Part shown: positions 1-9,028 of the stretch, in pieces
Numbering within the stretch: position 1 is the first letter of the stretch
Layout of the letters: every line of letters starts with the position of its first letter
Source: CALJFL01 sp963669435
GTDB taxonomy: Bacteria > Pseudomonadota > Gammaproteobacteria > Pseudomonadales > Halieaceae
Assembly (NCBI GenBank): GCA_963669435.1
Contig: OY770025.1
Span: forward strand, 1,240,001-1,304,000
DNA: 64,000 nt
Reading direction: 5' to 3'
The notes under the pieces: model-generated
Database searches by the model: none
Seen by the model: the letters and a program-made list of their open reading frames with translations, nothing else
Told to the model about the DNA's origin: nothing
Program-made: the position numbers and the translations under genes

Positions 1-40
1 CGCCATCGATTAATCAACACACTTAAAGGAGACCAACATC

Positions 41-583
41 ATGAGAATTTTAGCGTTTGCAGCATCCAACTCGCGGCAGTCAATCAACGGCAAGTTGGTG
101 CAATACGCAGTGCAACGCATTGAGGCCTTAGTGCCCGGTGCAAAGACGAAAGTACTGGATTTGAACGATTACGAGATGCCCATCTACAGCATGGATCGGG
201 AGATCGCCGACGGCATCCCGGCGCCAGCGCAGCAGTTTTACGATGAACTGGGCGCGGCCGACGCTGTGCTCATATCCTTTGCCGAGCACAACGGGGCCTA
301 CACCGCTGCCTACAAGAATATTTTCGACTGGGCTTCGCGCATCGACATGAAGGTGTACCAGGGTAAACCCCTGATTGCTTTTTCGGCCTCTCCCGGACCA
401 CGAGGTGGTGCGACAGTGATGGGTATATTCACCAACGCGGCTGCAATCTTCGGTGCAGAGCTGATCGGTTCACTCAGCGTGGGTTCTTTTGGTGAGCGCT
501 TTGACGTAGAGAGGGGGGAACCGAAAGACGCCGAGTTGACCCAACAGATCGAGGACATCCTGAATAACCTGTCTTCGATTTAA
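41..583 (+). CDS. NADPH-dependent FMN reductase family protein
   Basis: A 180-residue flavodoxin-fold protein of the NAD(P)H-dependent FMN/quinone reductase family, expected to be cytoplasmic and to bind FMN. The N-terminal phosphate-binding loop (ASNSRQSINGKL, about residues 8-19) follows the first strand. The second flavin loop lies around SPGPRGG (about 117-123), and an AEHNGAYTAAYKN segment (81-93) matches the family motif near the isoalloxazine ring. The length is typical. The ATG at 41 is preceded by AAAGGAG at 25-31, a strong ribosome site. The next gene starts 72 bases after the stop on the same strand, so co-transcription is likely. The natural electron acceptor cannot be told from sequence. 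Confidence 0.88.
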   Translation: MRILAFAASNSRQSINGKLVQYAVQRIEALVPGAKTKVLDLNDYEMPIYSMDREIADGIPAPAQQFYDELGAADAVLISFAEHNGAYTAAYKNIFDWASRIDMKVYQGKPLIAFSASPGPRGGATVMGIFTNAAAIFGAELIGSLSVGSFGERFDVERGEPKDAELTQQIEDILNNLSSI

Positions 584-655
584 TTGAAGCAAGGAGGACT
601 TGGCGGATCTATTCGCTTAGACTCCCCTGCTGTTTTTCTGCCCGAGATCCGAGAT

Positions 656-1330
656 ATGCAAACAGCCAACTCCCTCGAAAAATCTACAGCGGACACACGC
701 TTCTGGGACAAGATCGCCGAAAAGTATGCCAATAGCCCGGTGGCCGACCAGGCACTTTACGAGCGCAAACTCGCCCTGACGCAGCAGTACCTGGATTCCG
801 GATCCGAGATACTTGAGATTGGCTGCGGCACCGGCTCGACAGCGCTGTTCCATGCCCCACACGTCGCTCGTGTGGTGGCGACCGACTTTTCTCCGGGTAT
901 GATCGACATCGCCAATCGCAAGAAGGCGGAAGCGAATGCTAGCAATGTGGAGTTCCTGTGCAGCCCGCTCGCGGGGCTGGATTACGAGGGCAGCTCCTTC
1001 GACGCGGTACTCGCTCTGAGCCTGCTGCACCTGGTCGAGGATTACGACGCACACATCCAGCGCGCCTATGACCTTTTGCGGCCGGGCGGCGTATTTGTGT
1101 CCAGTACGCCGTGCCTTGCCTCTTCCCTATGGAAGCTGGTGCTTACCCCCATGAAACTGCTGGGCAAGGCGCCGGATGTGCAGATCTTCGATCGGGAAAC
1201 CCTTGAAAGCTCAATCACCAGCAAGGGTTTTGATATTGTCGATCGTATCGATCCCGGGAAGAGCGCCAAGGGGATATTCCTGGTTGCTCAAAAGCCCGGG
1301 GATAGCTCCAGCGGCGTATCGCCGGGCTAG
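656..1330 (+). CDS. Class I SAM-dependent methyltransferase
   Basis: A 224-residue Rossmann-type methyltransferase. Motif I is LEIGCGTGS (about residues 53-61), followed by the acidic end of the second strand (VVATDFSPGM) and the post-motif region FDAVLALSLLHLV. This is the Methyltransf_11/25 pattern; the substrate is unknown. The reading frame is open back to 584, directly after the upstream stop. I chose the ATG at 656 because the first 24 codons look unlike the family and the AAGGAGG at 591-597 is not properly spaced to an in-frame start. The site at 656 itself has only a weak purine-rich stretch, so the start is uncertain. It probably shares a transcript with the FMN reductase, and it converges with the next gene. 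Confidence 0.85.
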   Translation: MQTANSLEKSTADTRFWDKIAEKYANSPVADQALYERKLALTQQYLDSGSEILEIGCGTGSTALFHAPHVARVVATDFSPGMIDIANRKKAEANASNVEFLCSPLAGLDYEGSSFDAVLALSLLHLVEDYDAHIQRAYDLLRPGGVFVSSTPCLASSLWKLVLTPMKLLGKAPDVQIFDRETLESSITSKGFDIVDRIDPGKSAKGIFLVAQKPGDSSSGVSPG

Positions 1331-1346
1331 CAAGCAGCCGGCAAAT

Positions 1347-2126
1347 TTAAACCGTTCCTCCAGGAGCATGGTTCCACCATGCCAGGTCGGAGTGCGCGCG
1401 CAGGTCCAGCTCATGGGTCCACGCCGAGCGGTGTTGCTGCGAGAGATGGAAGTAAGTTTCCGCCATTTTCTCTGGCAACAGCAGGCCGTCCTGGTCCTTG
1501 CCATGTTTTTGCCGTAGCTGCTCAAACTTTTCTGCGCCAAGCATCTTACCCAGCGTGTCCGGCGCATCCACGGCGCCATCGATCAGTACGTGGGCTACAT
1601 GAATTCCCCGTGACGCATACTCGGCATTCAAGGTCTGGCACAGCATGCGGCGCCCGCCCATCGCCGCCGCGTGGGAGTGTTGCCCGGCATTGCCCCTGAC
1701 CGCCGCAGTCGCAGAAGTCACCAGCAAAGTGCCACCCCCGCGCTCCTCCATTAATGGCACCAATACCTTGGCCAGGCGGAACAAACCAAAGCACGCCATC
1801 TGCCAACCGAGGGCAAAGGTTTTCAACGGAGTGTCGTCCAGAGACCGGGTACCGATCTGTGCGCCCAGGTTGAACAGCACCACCTCAATCGGACCGATCT
1901 TTTCTACCTCGGCCACCAGGTTTTCAATCGCGCCCTCTTCCACCGCGTTGACCAGGTGACCACTGGCGGATCCGCCCGCCGCCTCTATCTCACTGACCAT
2001 ACGATTGAGACCATCAGCATCGCTGCGCCGGCACAGCGCGGCGTGATAGCCCTCACTGGCAAACTTTGCACCAACGCTGCCGCCGATCCCGGCACCGGCT
2101 CCCAATACAAGACATACTTTCTTCAT
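1347..2126 (-). CDS. Atypical short-chain dehydrogenase/reductase
   Basis: A 259-residue SDR-fold protein. The nucleotide-binding glycine motif GAGAGIGGSVG (about residues 9-19) and an NLGAQ segment in place of the usual NNAG (about 86-90) are visible. The C-terminal half keeps the family pattern GIHVAHVLIDGAVD after the active-site helix. Where the catalytic Tyr-x-x-x-Lys should stand the sequence reads HSHAAAMGGRRML, so neither Tyr nor Lys is present. Related SDRs with a FAxAK site lack the Tyr but keep the Lys. It may bind NAD(P)H without normal reductase chemistry. The ATG at 2126 has a GAGGAGG ribosome site. It lies 40 bases downstream of the MORN-ankyrin gene on the same strand. Confidence 0.82.
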   Translation of the reverse strand: MKKVCLVLGAGAGIGGSVGAKFASEGYHAALCRRSDADGLNRMVSEIEAAGGSASGHLVNAVEEGAIENLVAEVEKIGPIEVVLFNLGAQIGTRSLDDTPLKTFALGWQMACFGLFRLAKVLVPLMEERGGGTLLVTSATAAVRGNAGQHSHAAAMGGRRMLCQTLNAEYASRGIHVAHVLIDGAVDAPDTLGKMLGAEKFEQLRQKHGKDQDGLLLPEKMAETYFHLSQQHRSAWTHELDLRAHSDLAWWNHAPGGTV

Positions 2127-2166
2127 TTCCTGGCCTCCTCATTCTTTTGGTACGATATTGGTACCA

Positions 2167-4995
2167 TTAATTTTGGAGGATTTCAACCACGTCTCCGTGC
2201 ATCTGCGTAGCCGCAATGTCCAGGGCCGAGTAGCCCTGCAAGGTGAGCATCTCTTTGTTGGCACCGCGATCAACCAGTATGCGGACTACTTCGGTAGCGC
2301 CTTTGTAGGCTGCCAGATGCAGTGGTGTGGCCAGTTGAGGCATAGGGCCGGGCGCATCGATGTCGGCGCCAAATTCCAGCAGTAATTCAACGGATTCTGC
2401 ATGGCCCATGCCCGCCGCCACATGCAGCGCCGTCCCACCCAGGTTATCTCTGGCTTCGATATCTGCACCGTGGTCAATCAAAACCCGGATCACGTCCACA
2501 AAGTTATCATTCGTTGCACGGTGCAAGGGTGTGGCCTCGAGTTCGTTACGGTGATTCACTGCAGCACCGTTTTCCAACAACAGCTGAGCCAAGTCGGCGT
2601 GACCACGGGCGGCCGCGAAGCCCAGGGGAGTCGAGGCGCGCTGTCCATACCCGGGATCAGTCACAGCATCCACGGGCGTACCCGCTTTCAGCAGCAGGTC
2701 GGCAATGATGTAACTCCCCGACTCATTGGCCAGAAAATGCAGCGCATTCCAATTGCGATTATCGACGGCTCTCTCGTTAGCACCTTCCTCTATCAGCCGC
2801 CTGGCCCCATAAATGTACCCCTTGGCGGCCGCCACATGCAGCGGTGTCATAGATGAGGCGTTCGCCTCGATATCCGCACCGAGAGACAACAAGCGGTCAG
2901 TGACCGCGCGGTAGTCCTCTTCATCTGCTGCGGTCAGGTTGAGTGTTTCAATTCGCTCAAGATTGGCAGGGTCTTGTTGCAGGCCTCGGAATTGGTCCAG
3001 CTTTCCCGTGCGGCCCCACATCGCCGAGTGCAGTGGCGTGCCTAGCAGCTCCAGGTCCGTGGAGATATCCGCACCCGCATCCAGTAGTAGCGTTACATTA
3101 TCGATGAGTCCCCGGCCCGCTGCACTGTGCAGCGCGCTGCTCCCATCTTTGCCTGTCCTCATGTTTGGATCTGCACCCTGGGACAGCAGGTAGGCGAGCA
3201 ATTCAGGGTTGTCATTGTGGGCAGCAATTGAAAGCGCGGGCTCACCATCGTTGGTGGCCTCATCAATGCGGCTCTCTGATGCCACCAACAACCTGGCCAT
3301 CTCCAGATGCCCCTTCTCCACCGCATTAAGCAACGGCGTGAACCCGGAGGAATCTCGCGCATGCGGATTGGCACCGGCATCCAGCAATGCCTGCGCCACC
3401 GTTGTGTTGTTTTCCCAGGCAGCATTGTGCAGCGGGGTCGCACCCGACACAGTGGGTTTATGGACATCTGCGCCGGCGTCCATCAATGCGCTGACCAGGA
3501 TAATCGGATCCACATCCTCACCGCTGATTCCCGCAGCCACATACAGCGGTGTTTGGCCCTCGATATCACCCACATCAAGGCTGGCACCAGCGTCGATCAA
3601 TTTATTTATCGCGCGCAGGTTCTGGCCCATCACGGCGATATGCAGAGGCGCCTTACCCGCCAGGTTAAGAGCATCGACCAGGGGCTTACGCTTCATAAGG
3701 CGGTCAAACCGGTAATTGAAGCTATCGGCTAGAGCAGCCATAGAATCCGCCAGTTCACTCATATCCGTACCGGACAGAGACTCTTGTACTTTTTGCCTGT
3801 GCAGCTTCAACATCAGGGGCGCTGAGTCAGACAAGCGCCCGAGGGAGCCATTGGTCTCGTTCATAAATCGGGCAGCACCTTCGCCGCCGATGGACAGGAA
3901 GTGCAGATACGTCTGGCCCGAGAAATCTGCGGCATTAACATCTTTGGTGTCCTGCAGCAGTCTATCGAACACCTCGTCACTGGACTGCAGCGCGAGCATC
4001 ACCGGCAAGCTGCCGAATTCTCCCTGTGGCAGGTTAGCATCGGCGCCATTGTCCAATAACAAATTGGCAATTTCGTCGTTGCCGCTACCAACAGCGATAT
4101 GCAAGGGAGTATCACCATCGCCATTGTAAACGTTTGGGTCAGCCCCGAATTCCAGTAGCTGGGCCACGGCAGCGAAATTGGCGTATCGCGTATAGATGTG
4201 AATCAGCTGAGCATTACCGATCTTCCTGCTAACGAGCGTGTCCGCACAACCCTCCCATTGGGTAAGGTCCGCAAGCTCCGGGCAGCGCAAGAGGAATTGT
4301 TCTTCAAGCTCGCCCCAGTCTGGCTCCGACCGACAAAAATCTATTCTTGGGCAGGTGGAGAACTGCTGGACGGTTCCATTAAGCCAGGTGCCGACATACA
4401 CGCGCTCGGGACCGACAACCAGCCGCCCATCTCCTGAGGGCCTTTCATGCAGGAAACTCCCTGTATAACGTGCGCCATTGGCAAAGGTGAGTGTGCCTTG
4501 CCCTTCCCGACGGCTGTCCACGTACTCACCGTCGTAGCGATCACCATTGGGAAAAACCTGGTAACCAGTACCCTGCGCAAGGCCATCGACAAAGGTTGCG
4601 GAAAATACATAACCTTCGGGCGTTGTATAGTGGCCTTTTCCATTGAGTTCGCCGTCGCGATACTCGCCCTTGAACACCCCCCCGTTCGGGTAAAAATAGG
4701 TGCCCGGTCCGTGGGGCATGCCGTTCCTGTTTTCGCCTTCATAGGCTTCACCGTCGACAGATTCCCACCGGCCGAAGCCCGCGGACTTACCCTTGTCGAA
4801 AGAACCTACAAACGTGCCCCCATCATAGAATTCAACACGGCCGGATCCCTGTGGCACGCCGTCAACACACTCACCGAGATACATACCGCGTTGCTCGCGG
4901 TAATCGACATATTCAGACAGGCAGGTCTGCTGCGCCGTGGCCGTCGCCATATTCCCTGAAACACAGATCGCCAACACCACGCCAGATATTCGCAT
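2167..4995 (-). CDS. Exported MORN-repeat and ankyrin-repeat protein
   Basis: A 942-residue repeat protein. A hydrophobic N-terminal signal sequence (ISGVVLAICVSGNMATATAQ) points to export. About seven to eight MORN repeats (YxGExxxGxxxGxGxxxxxxG type) follow over roughly residues 35-220. Then comes a cysteine-containing linker, then about fifteen ankyrin repeats (TPLHxAAxxGxxxxxxxLLxxGAD type) to the C-terminus at about 942. The frame is open eight codons further upstream, but the ATG at 4995 has GGAGGG seven bases before it and leads straight into the signal peptide, so I prefer it. No enzymatic domain is seen. Such proteins usually act as binding scaffolds; partners and role here are unknown. 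Exported MORN-ankyrin fusions are uncommon in bacteria. Confidence 0.88.
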   Translation of the reverse strand: MRISGVVLAICVSGNMATATAQQTCLSEYVDYREQRGMYLGECVDGVPQGSGRVEFYDGGTFVGSFDKGKSAGFGRWESVDGEAYEGENRNGMPHGPGTYFYPNGGVFKGEYRDGELNGKGHYTTPEGYVFSATFVDGLAQGTGYQVFPNGDRYDGEYVDSRREGQGTLTFANGARYTGSFLHERPSGDGRLVVGPERVYVGTWLNGTVQQFSTCPRIDFCRSEPDWGELEEQFLLRCPELADLTQWEGCADTLVSRKIGNAQLIHIYTRYANFAAVAQLLEFGADPNVYNGDGDTPLHIAVGSGNDEIANLLLDNGADANLPQGEFGSLPVMLALQSSDEVFDRLLQDTKDVNAADFSGQTYLHFLSIGGEGAARFMNETNGSLGRLSDSAPLMLKLHRQKVQESLSGTDMSELADSMAALADSFNYRFDRLMKRKPLVDALNLAGKAPLHIAVMGQNLRAINKLIDAGASLDVGDIEGQTPLYVAAGISGEDVDPIILVSALMDAGADVHKPTVSGATPLHNAAWENNTTVAQALLDAGANPHARDSSGFTPLLNAVEKGHLEMARLLVASESRIDEATNDGEPALSIAAHNDNPELLAYLLSQGADPNMRTGKDGSSALHSAAGRGLIDNVTLLLDAGADISTDLELLGTPLHSAMWGRTGKLDQFRGLQQDPANLERIETLNLTAADEEDYRAVTDRLLSLGADIEANASSMTPLHVAAAKGYIYGARRLIEEGANERAVDNRNWNALHFLANESGSYIIADLLLKAGTPVDAVTDPGYGQRASTPLGFAAARGHADLAQLLLENGAAVNHRNELEATPLHRATNDNFVDVIRVLIDHGADIEARDNLGGTALHVAAGMGHAESVELLLEFGADIDAPGPMPQLATPLHLAAYKGATEVVRILVDRGANKEMLTLQGYSALDIAATQMHGDVVEILQN

Positions 4996-5158
4996 GGGAA
5001 CTCCCTCCTGGAGTTGCATACTTTCAATGTAGTCTGGCGTGGGCGAAATACCAGCTATCTATCGACAACCTTTGGCATCTCTGAGACCGCGTCTGGACAG
5101 GCTAACGAAAAGTATCCCGCAGCAAACAAGGATGGCGCTGGACGGACTGGAGCTGCTT

Positions 5159-6013
5159 TTAAGCGGAAACTGCCAGCGGCGTCGAGTTGGCAAGGTGCAT
5201 GGCGTGGGCCAGTGATACGGTGCGGCCAACCATTAACAGGCTCGGGGTGCCTATTCCATCGCGTTGCACCGTCTCCTCGACAGAATCAAGTTGTGAGATA
5301 ACCTGACGCGCCTGGTCTGTAGTCCCATTTTCCACCACTGCGATGGGCCAATCCTCGGGCAGTCCGCGCTGGCGTAGGGCCTTGACGATGCCGGGCAACT
5401 GACCCAGGCCCATATATATCACCAAGGTTAGATCACGCAGGTCGTGATCGCCCCCGGCCAGGGGTAACTGTTCGAACTGGTCCTGGCCGGTGATAAAAAG
5501 GCAGCCGTGACTCAGGCCGCGGTGGGTGAGCGGTATGCCGGTGCTGGCGGCGCAACCCAATGCAGCGGATATACCGGGACACACATCGACGTCGATACCG
5601 CGCTCACGCAACAGCAGCATCTCTTCCCCACCGCGTCCGAACACGAAAGGATCACCACCTTTCAGTCGGACGACGGTATGACCCTGCTGTGCGTAAAACG
5701 CGAGCATTTCACCGATCTGCTCCTGGGGCACGGAGTGATCACCCGCGCGCTTACCCACATAGATCTTCCGGCAATGAGGCGGCGCCATGTCCACGATTTC
5801 CGGTGCTACCAGTCGGTCGTACAACAAAACGTCTGCTGAATTTATCAGCCGGGCCGCACGCAGGGTAAGCAATTCAGGGTCACCACAACCGGCGCCAACC
5901 AGGTGGACGGACCCCGGTGGGGAGTAAATCTGCTTGTTATCAAAATCAGTCGATTTTGGGGGAGCGGAGAAACGCCACCAGGCGGAGACCAATCGATATA
6001 GCGCTGAGGTCAT
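5159..6013 (-). CDS. cobA: Uroporphyrinogen-III C-methyltransferase (siroheme synthesis)
   Basis: A 284-residue SUMT-family enzyme that methylates uroporphyrinogen III twice with S-adenosylmethionine to give precorrin-2, on the way to siroheme. The family signature VHLVGAGCGDPELLTLRAA lies near residues 37-55. VVRLKGGDPFVFGRGGEE and the PGISAALGCAASTGIPLTHRG region follow in normal order. It is not fused to a CysG-type dehydrogenase/chelatase domain, so those steps must be encoded elsewhere. About 35 extra residues precede the core. The start overlaps the nasA stop by 4 bases (ATGA), placing it as the last gene of the nitrate operon. There it can supply siroheme for NirB. Confidence 0.95.
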   Translation of the reverse strand: MTSALYRLVSAWWRFSAPPKSTDFDNKQIYSPPGSVHLVGAGCGDPELLTLRAARLINSADVLLYDRLVAPEIVDMAPPHCRKIYVGKRAGDHSVPQEQIGEMLAFYAQQGHTVVRLKGGDPFVFGRGGEEMLLLRERGIDVDVCPGISAALGCAASTGIPLTHRGLSHGCLFITGQDQFEQLPLAGGDHDLRDLTLVIYMGLGQLPGIVKALRQRGLPEDWPIAVVENGTTDQARQVISQLDSVEETVQRDGIGTPSLLMVGRTVSLAHAMHLANSTPLAVSA

Positions 6014-8670
6014 GAAGCTTTACTCCTGGTCTGGGCGTCAAGTTCAGCATCAATAAGACGCTGAATCTCGGGGATACAACTTCCGCAACCACCACCGGCC
6101 TGGCAGGCCGAGGTGACTGCATTTACGCTATGACAGCCGTCCTGAACTTGTGCAACGATTTCGTTTACCCCCACGTTGTTACAGCTGCAGATGGTGCGCC
6201 CCTTACGCGACGTTCCCACCGGTGGATAGGCTGAGAGCAACGACCGCCGCTCTTCCACACTCAGGGTTTCGCGGCTGAACAATGCCCCCACCCAATCGAG
6301 CTCAAGACGCTGGTTCCCCGGCCCTGCGAATAACACAGCCTCGAGACCCTGCTGTGCAGACAGACCGGCAAACCTGAATACCTGACGCTCGTAGTCAAGC
6401 AGGTTGAGCACATTGTCACCCGCTCCAAGCTGTTCCCATAATTCGACCGGGCTATATTCTCCTTCCGTCGCAGCGAGCAGGTAGCGGAAGAATCCCGGCC
6501 CGCGTACCTTCACCCAGTAATCCACGGTGGGCTGCAAGTTGGGGTTCCTGGTGAACAACACGCCACTCCAATGAACAGCGAACTCCCTGACTCGCACCGG
6601 GTTATTCTTGTATCCGGGCTCACCGGAAACCGGGTCGACTACGGGTGGCAACACTTTATTGACCGCGCCGAAGCTCGCATGGGTATTCGACCAATGCATG
6701 GGAGCAAACACCTGGCCAGGCGCCACCGAATCACTCAACCTGGCGCGCAACACAGCTCGACCGTGTTCGCTCTCAACCTGTACCAATGCGTCTTCAGCAA
6801 TGCCAGCACTCTCGGCATCAGCGGGGTGCAGTGACAGATAAGGTTCCGGTTGGTGCGTACTCAAGCGCGGCACCAGACCGGTGCGGGTCAAGGTGTGCCA
6901 CTGATCCCGTATCCGTCCGGTGATCAGGCGAACCACCTCGACATCCTTCTCGACCTCATCTGGATTACATACCGTGGGGACAAATGTTGCGCGGCCCGTG
7001 GCAGTGTAGAAACGACCATCGCTATACAGCCGAGATTCTTCACCCTCGCCCACCAGCGGCCACTGCACCGGATGCAGTTCGTCGTAACCAGATTCGCCAA
7101 GCGCGGAGAGGTTGGCGATATCAAAGTCCCTGCTGCCCTCGTTCTCAAATCCCGAGAGCGCTGCATGCTCCACGAATACATCCCGGGATGACTCGAAATT
7201 AAATCCATCCTCAAATCCAAGGCAGCGCGCCAGCTGACAAATCGCCCACCAGTCGGGCCGCGCCTCTCCCGGCGCTGGCAAAAATGCTCGCTGGCGGGAA
7301 ATACGCCGCTCCGAGTTCGTCACCGTACCGGACTTTTCACCCCACCCCAGGGCCGGCAGCTTGATATCCGCCAGGGCCAGTGTGTCGGTGTCTGATACGC
7401 AATCTGAAACAATCACACATTCACATTTTTCCAGCGCCCGGCGCCAGCGCCCGGCGTCGGGTAAACTCACCGCCGGGTTGGTGGCCATAATCCATACCGA
7501 GCGCACCTTGCCGCTTTCGATAGCCTCAAACAGGTCCACCGCTTTCAGGCCGGGGCCATCGGCCACAGTCGGGGACTGCCAGAATCGCTGCAGGCGATCC
7601 CGGTTGGCTTCGGAGTATTCCATGTGTGCTGCCAGCGTGGTGGCCAGACCACCCACTTCACGCCCGCCCATGGCATTGGGCTGCCCGGTGATAGAAAACG
7701 GACCACAACCCTCGCGACCAATTCTGCCGGTGGCCAGGTGCACGTTGATGATCGCGCTGGCTTTGTCGGTTCCCATTCGGGATTGGTTAACGCCCATGGA
7801 GTAGGCAGTGACTACCCGATCAGTCGCGGCGAACCAATCATAAAATTGCTGCACCGCCGCTGCAGGCAATCCACACTCAGCGGCGACCTGCTTCGGGTCA
7901 CCCGCCGCGCGCGCAGTATTCAATGCATCGACAAACCCGTCCGTGTGCGCATCGATATAGAATTTATCTACCGCATCCTCTTCGGCCAGATAAGCAAGCA
8001 ATCCATTCAACAACTGCAAATCGGTATCAGGCCGTAAAGGCAGGTGCAAATCGGCAATCTCGCAGGTATCGGTCTCGCGAGGGTCGACGACCACAACTTT
8101 CAGTTCGGGACGCTGCTGGCGCGCCTGCTTGATGCGCTGATAGAGCACCGGATGGCACCAGGCCAGGTTGCTGCCTACCAGCACAATGAGGTCGGTTTGT
8201 TCAAGGTCGGTGTAATTACAGGCAACCCCGTCCACACCAAAGGCCCGCACCTGGGCGGCAACAGCCGAGGACATGCATAAACGAGAATTCGTATCGATAT
8301 TGGCGCTGCCGATGTAGCCCTTCATCAGCTTGTTGGCAACGTAGTAGTCTTCGGTCAGCATCTGCCCCGAAGCATAGAAGGCCACGGCATCCGGGCCATC
8401 CTGCTCAATGATGCTCTGCCAGGACGCAGCGATTTCGTCCAGGGCTTGATCCCAACTGGTGCGCTCACCCCGGACCTCGGGAAAGAGCAGGCGGCCGGAA
8501 TCGGTGCCGAGTGTCTCGGCCAAAGCAGCGCCCTTGGAGCAGAGGCGGCCGAAGTTAGCCGGGTGCTCTGGATCACCAACAACGGCGGTACCACCATCCT
8601 CAGTGGTCGTCGCAATGACGCCGCAGCCTACCCCACAGTAGGGACAGGTAGTTTTAGTCTGCCTGCTCAC
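6010..8670 (-). CDS. nasA: Assimilatory nitrate reductase, molybdopterin catalytic subunit
   Basis: An 886-residue cytoplasmic enzyme reducing nitrate to nitrite. The N-terminal 4Fe-4S site is CPYCGVGC with C9, C12, C16 and a later Cys at 44. The body follows the Mo-bis-MGD fold, with the molydopterin dinucleotide-binding domain near residues 580-690. The last ~60 residues form a BFD-like 2Fe-2S domain (CSCNNVGVNEI, then ACQAGGGCGSC), as in Klebsiella-type NasA. There is no twin-arginine signal, which fits an assimilatory rather than a periplasmic enzyme. The start overlaps the end of nirD by 17 bases and the stop overlaps cobA by 4. No separate NasB/NasC-type electron-transfer subunit lies in the window. 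Confidence 0.96.
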   Translation of the reverse strand: MSRQTKTTCPYCGVGCGVIATTTEDGGTAVVGDPEHPANFGRLCSKGAALAETLGTDSGRLLFPEVRGERTSWDQALDEIAASWQSIIEQDGPDAVAFYASGQMLTEDYYVANKLMKGYIGSANIDTNSRLCMSSAVAAQVRAFGVDGVACNYTDLEQTDLIVLVGSNLAWCHPVLYQRIKQARQQRPELKVVVVDPRETDTCEIADLHLPLRPDTDLQLLNGLLAYLAEEDAVDKFYIDAHTDGFVDALNTARAAGDPKQVAAECGLPAAAVQQFYDWFAATDRVVTAYSMGVNQSRMGTDKASAIINVHLATGRIGREGCGPFSITGQPNAMGGREVGGLATTLAAHMEYSEANRDRLQRFWQSPTVADGPGLKAVDLFEAIESGKVRSVWIMATNPAVSLPDAGRWRRALEKCECVIVSDCVSDTDTLALADIKLPALGWGEKSGTVTNSERRISRQRAFLPAPGEARPDWWAICQLARCLGFEDGFNFESSRDVFVEHAALSGFENEGSRDFDIANLSALGESGYDELHPVQWPLVGEGEESRLYSDGRFYTATGRATFVPTVCNPDEVEKDVEVVRLITGRIRDQWHTLTRTGLVPRLSTHQPEPYLSLHPADAESAGIAEDALVQVESEHGRAVLRARLSDSVAPGQVFAPMHWSNTHASFGAVNKVLPPVVDPVSGEPGYKNNPVRVREFAVHWSGVLFTRNPNLQPTVDYWVKVRGPGFFRYLLAATEGEYSPVELWEQLGAGDNVLNLLDYERQVFRFAGLSAQQGLEAVLFAGPGNQRLELDWVGALFSRETLSVEERRSLLSAYPPVGTSRKGRTICSCNNVGVNEIVAQVQDGCHSVNAVTSACQAGGGCGSCIPEIQRLIDAELDAQTRSKAS

Positions 8671-9028
8671 CGAGACTTACCCAGACCGAGTCTTCCTTAA
8701 GCGCCACCGGGTAGCAGGGCAGAGAATGTGCCTCATCCTCAAGAGCACGGCCATCCAACAGGCTGAAATGCTGTTTATACAGTGGGGAGGCAACGACCGG
8801 TTCGCCGTCGATGTCTCCGATAATTCCCCGACTGATCACATTGGCGCGGCCAATGGGATCGAAGTTCCCCACCGCGTACAGCCCACCCTGGGGGTCCGGC
8901 AGGCAGAAAATCGCTATCTGCCTGCCGTCCACCAGCGCCGCAACACCTGCCCCTTCTATCAGGTCGTCGCGATTACACACCATGGTCCATTGTTCGCTTT
9001 GCACTGCCTGCGCACCGTTACTCGTCAT
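8654..9028 (-). CDS. nirD: Nitrite reductase (NAD(P)H) small subunit
   Basis: A 124-residue protein with the Rieske-like fold of NirD. The pattern IAIFCLPDPQGGLYAVGNFDP and the downstream ISRGIIGDIDGEPVVASPLYKQHFSL region are characteristic. As in other NirD proteins the Cys/His cluster ligands of true Rieske proteins are absent, so it is structural or regulatory for NirB rather than an electron carrier. The start codon shares one base with the nirB stop (TAATG), indicating translational coupling. Its 3' end overlaps nasA. Confidence 0.95.
   Translation of the reverse strand: MTSNGAQAVQSEQWTMVCNRDDLIEGAGVAALVDGRQIAIFCLPDPQGGLYAVGNFDPIGRANVISRGIIGDIDGEPVVASPLYKQHFSLLDGRALEDEAHSLPCYPVALKEDSVWVSLGEQAD

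Noticed and set aside
2147..2164. Direct repeat TTGGTAC-gata-TTGGTAC upstream of the atypical SDR
   Set aside because: The period is 11 bases, but the units are short, partly palindromic and squeezed into a 40-base gap; it could be chance, so it is not called an operator.
2167..4200. Regularly spaced similar segments that could suggest a CRISPR or tandem repeat array
   Set aside because: They are the codons of ankyrin repeats (33-residue period) in an intact reading frame; the DNA repeats are too diverged for CRISPR.
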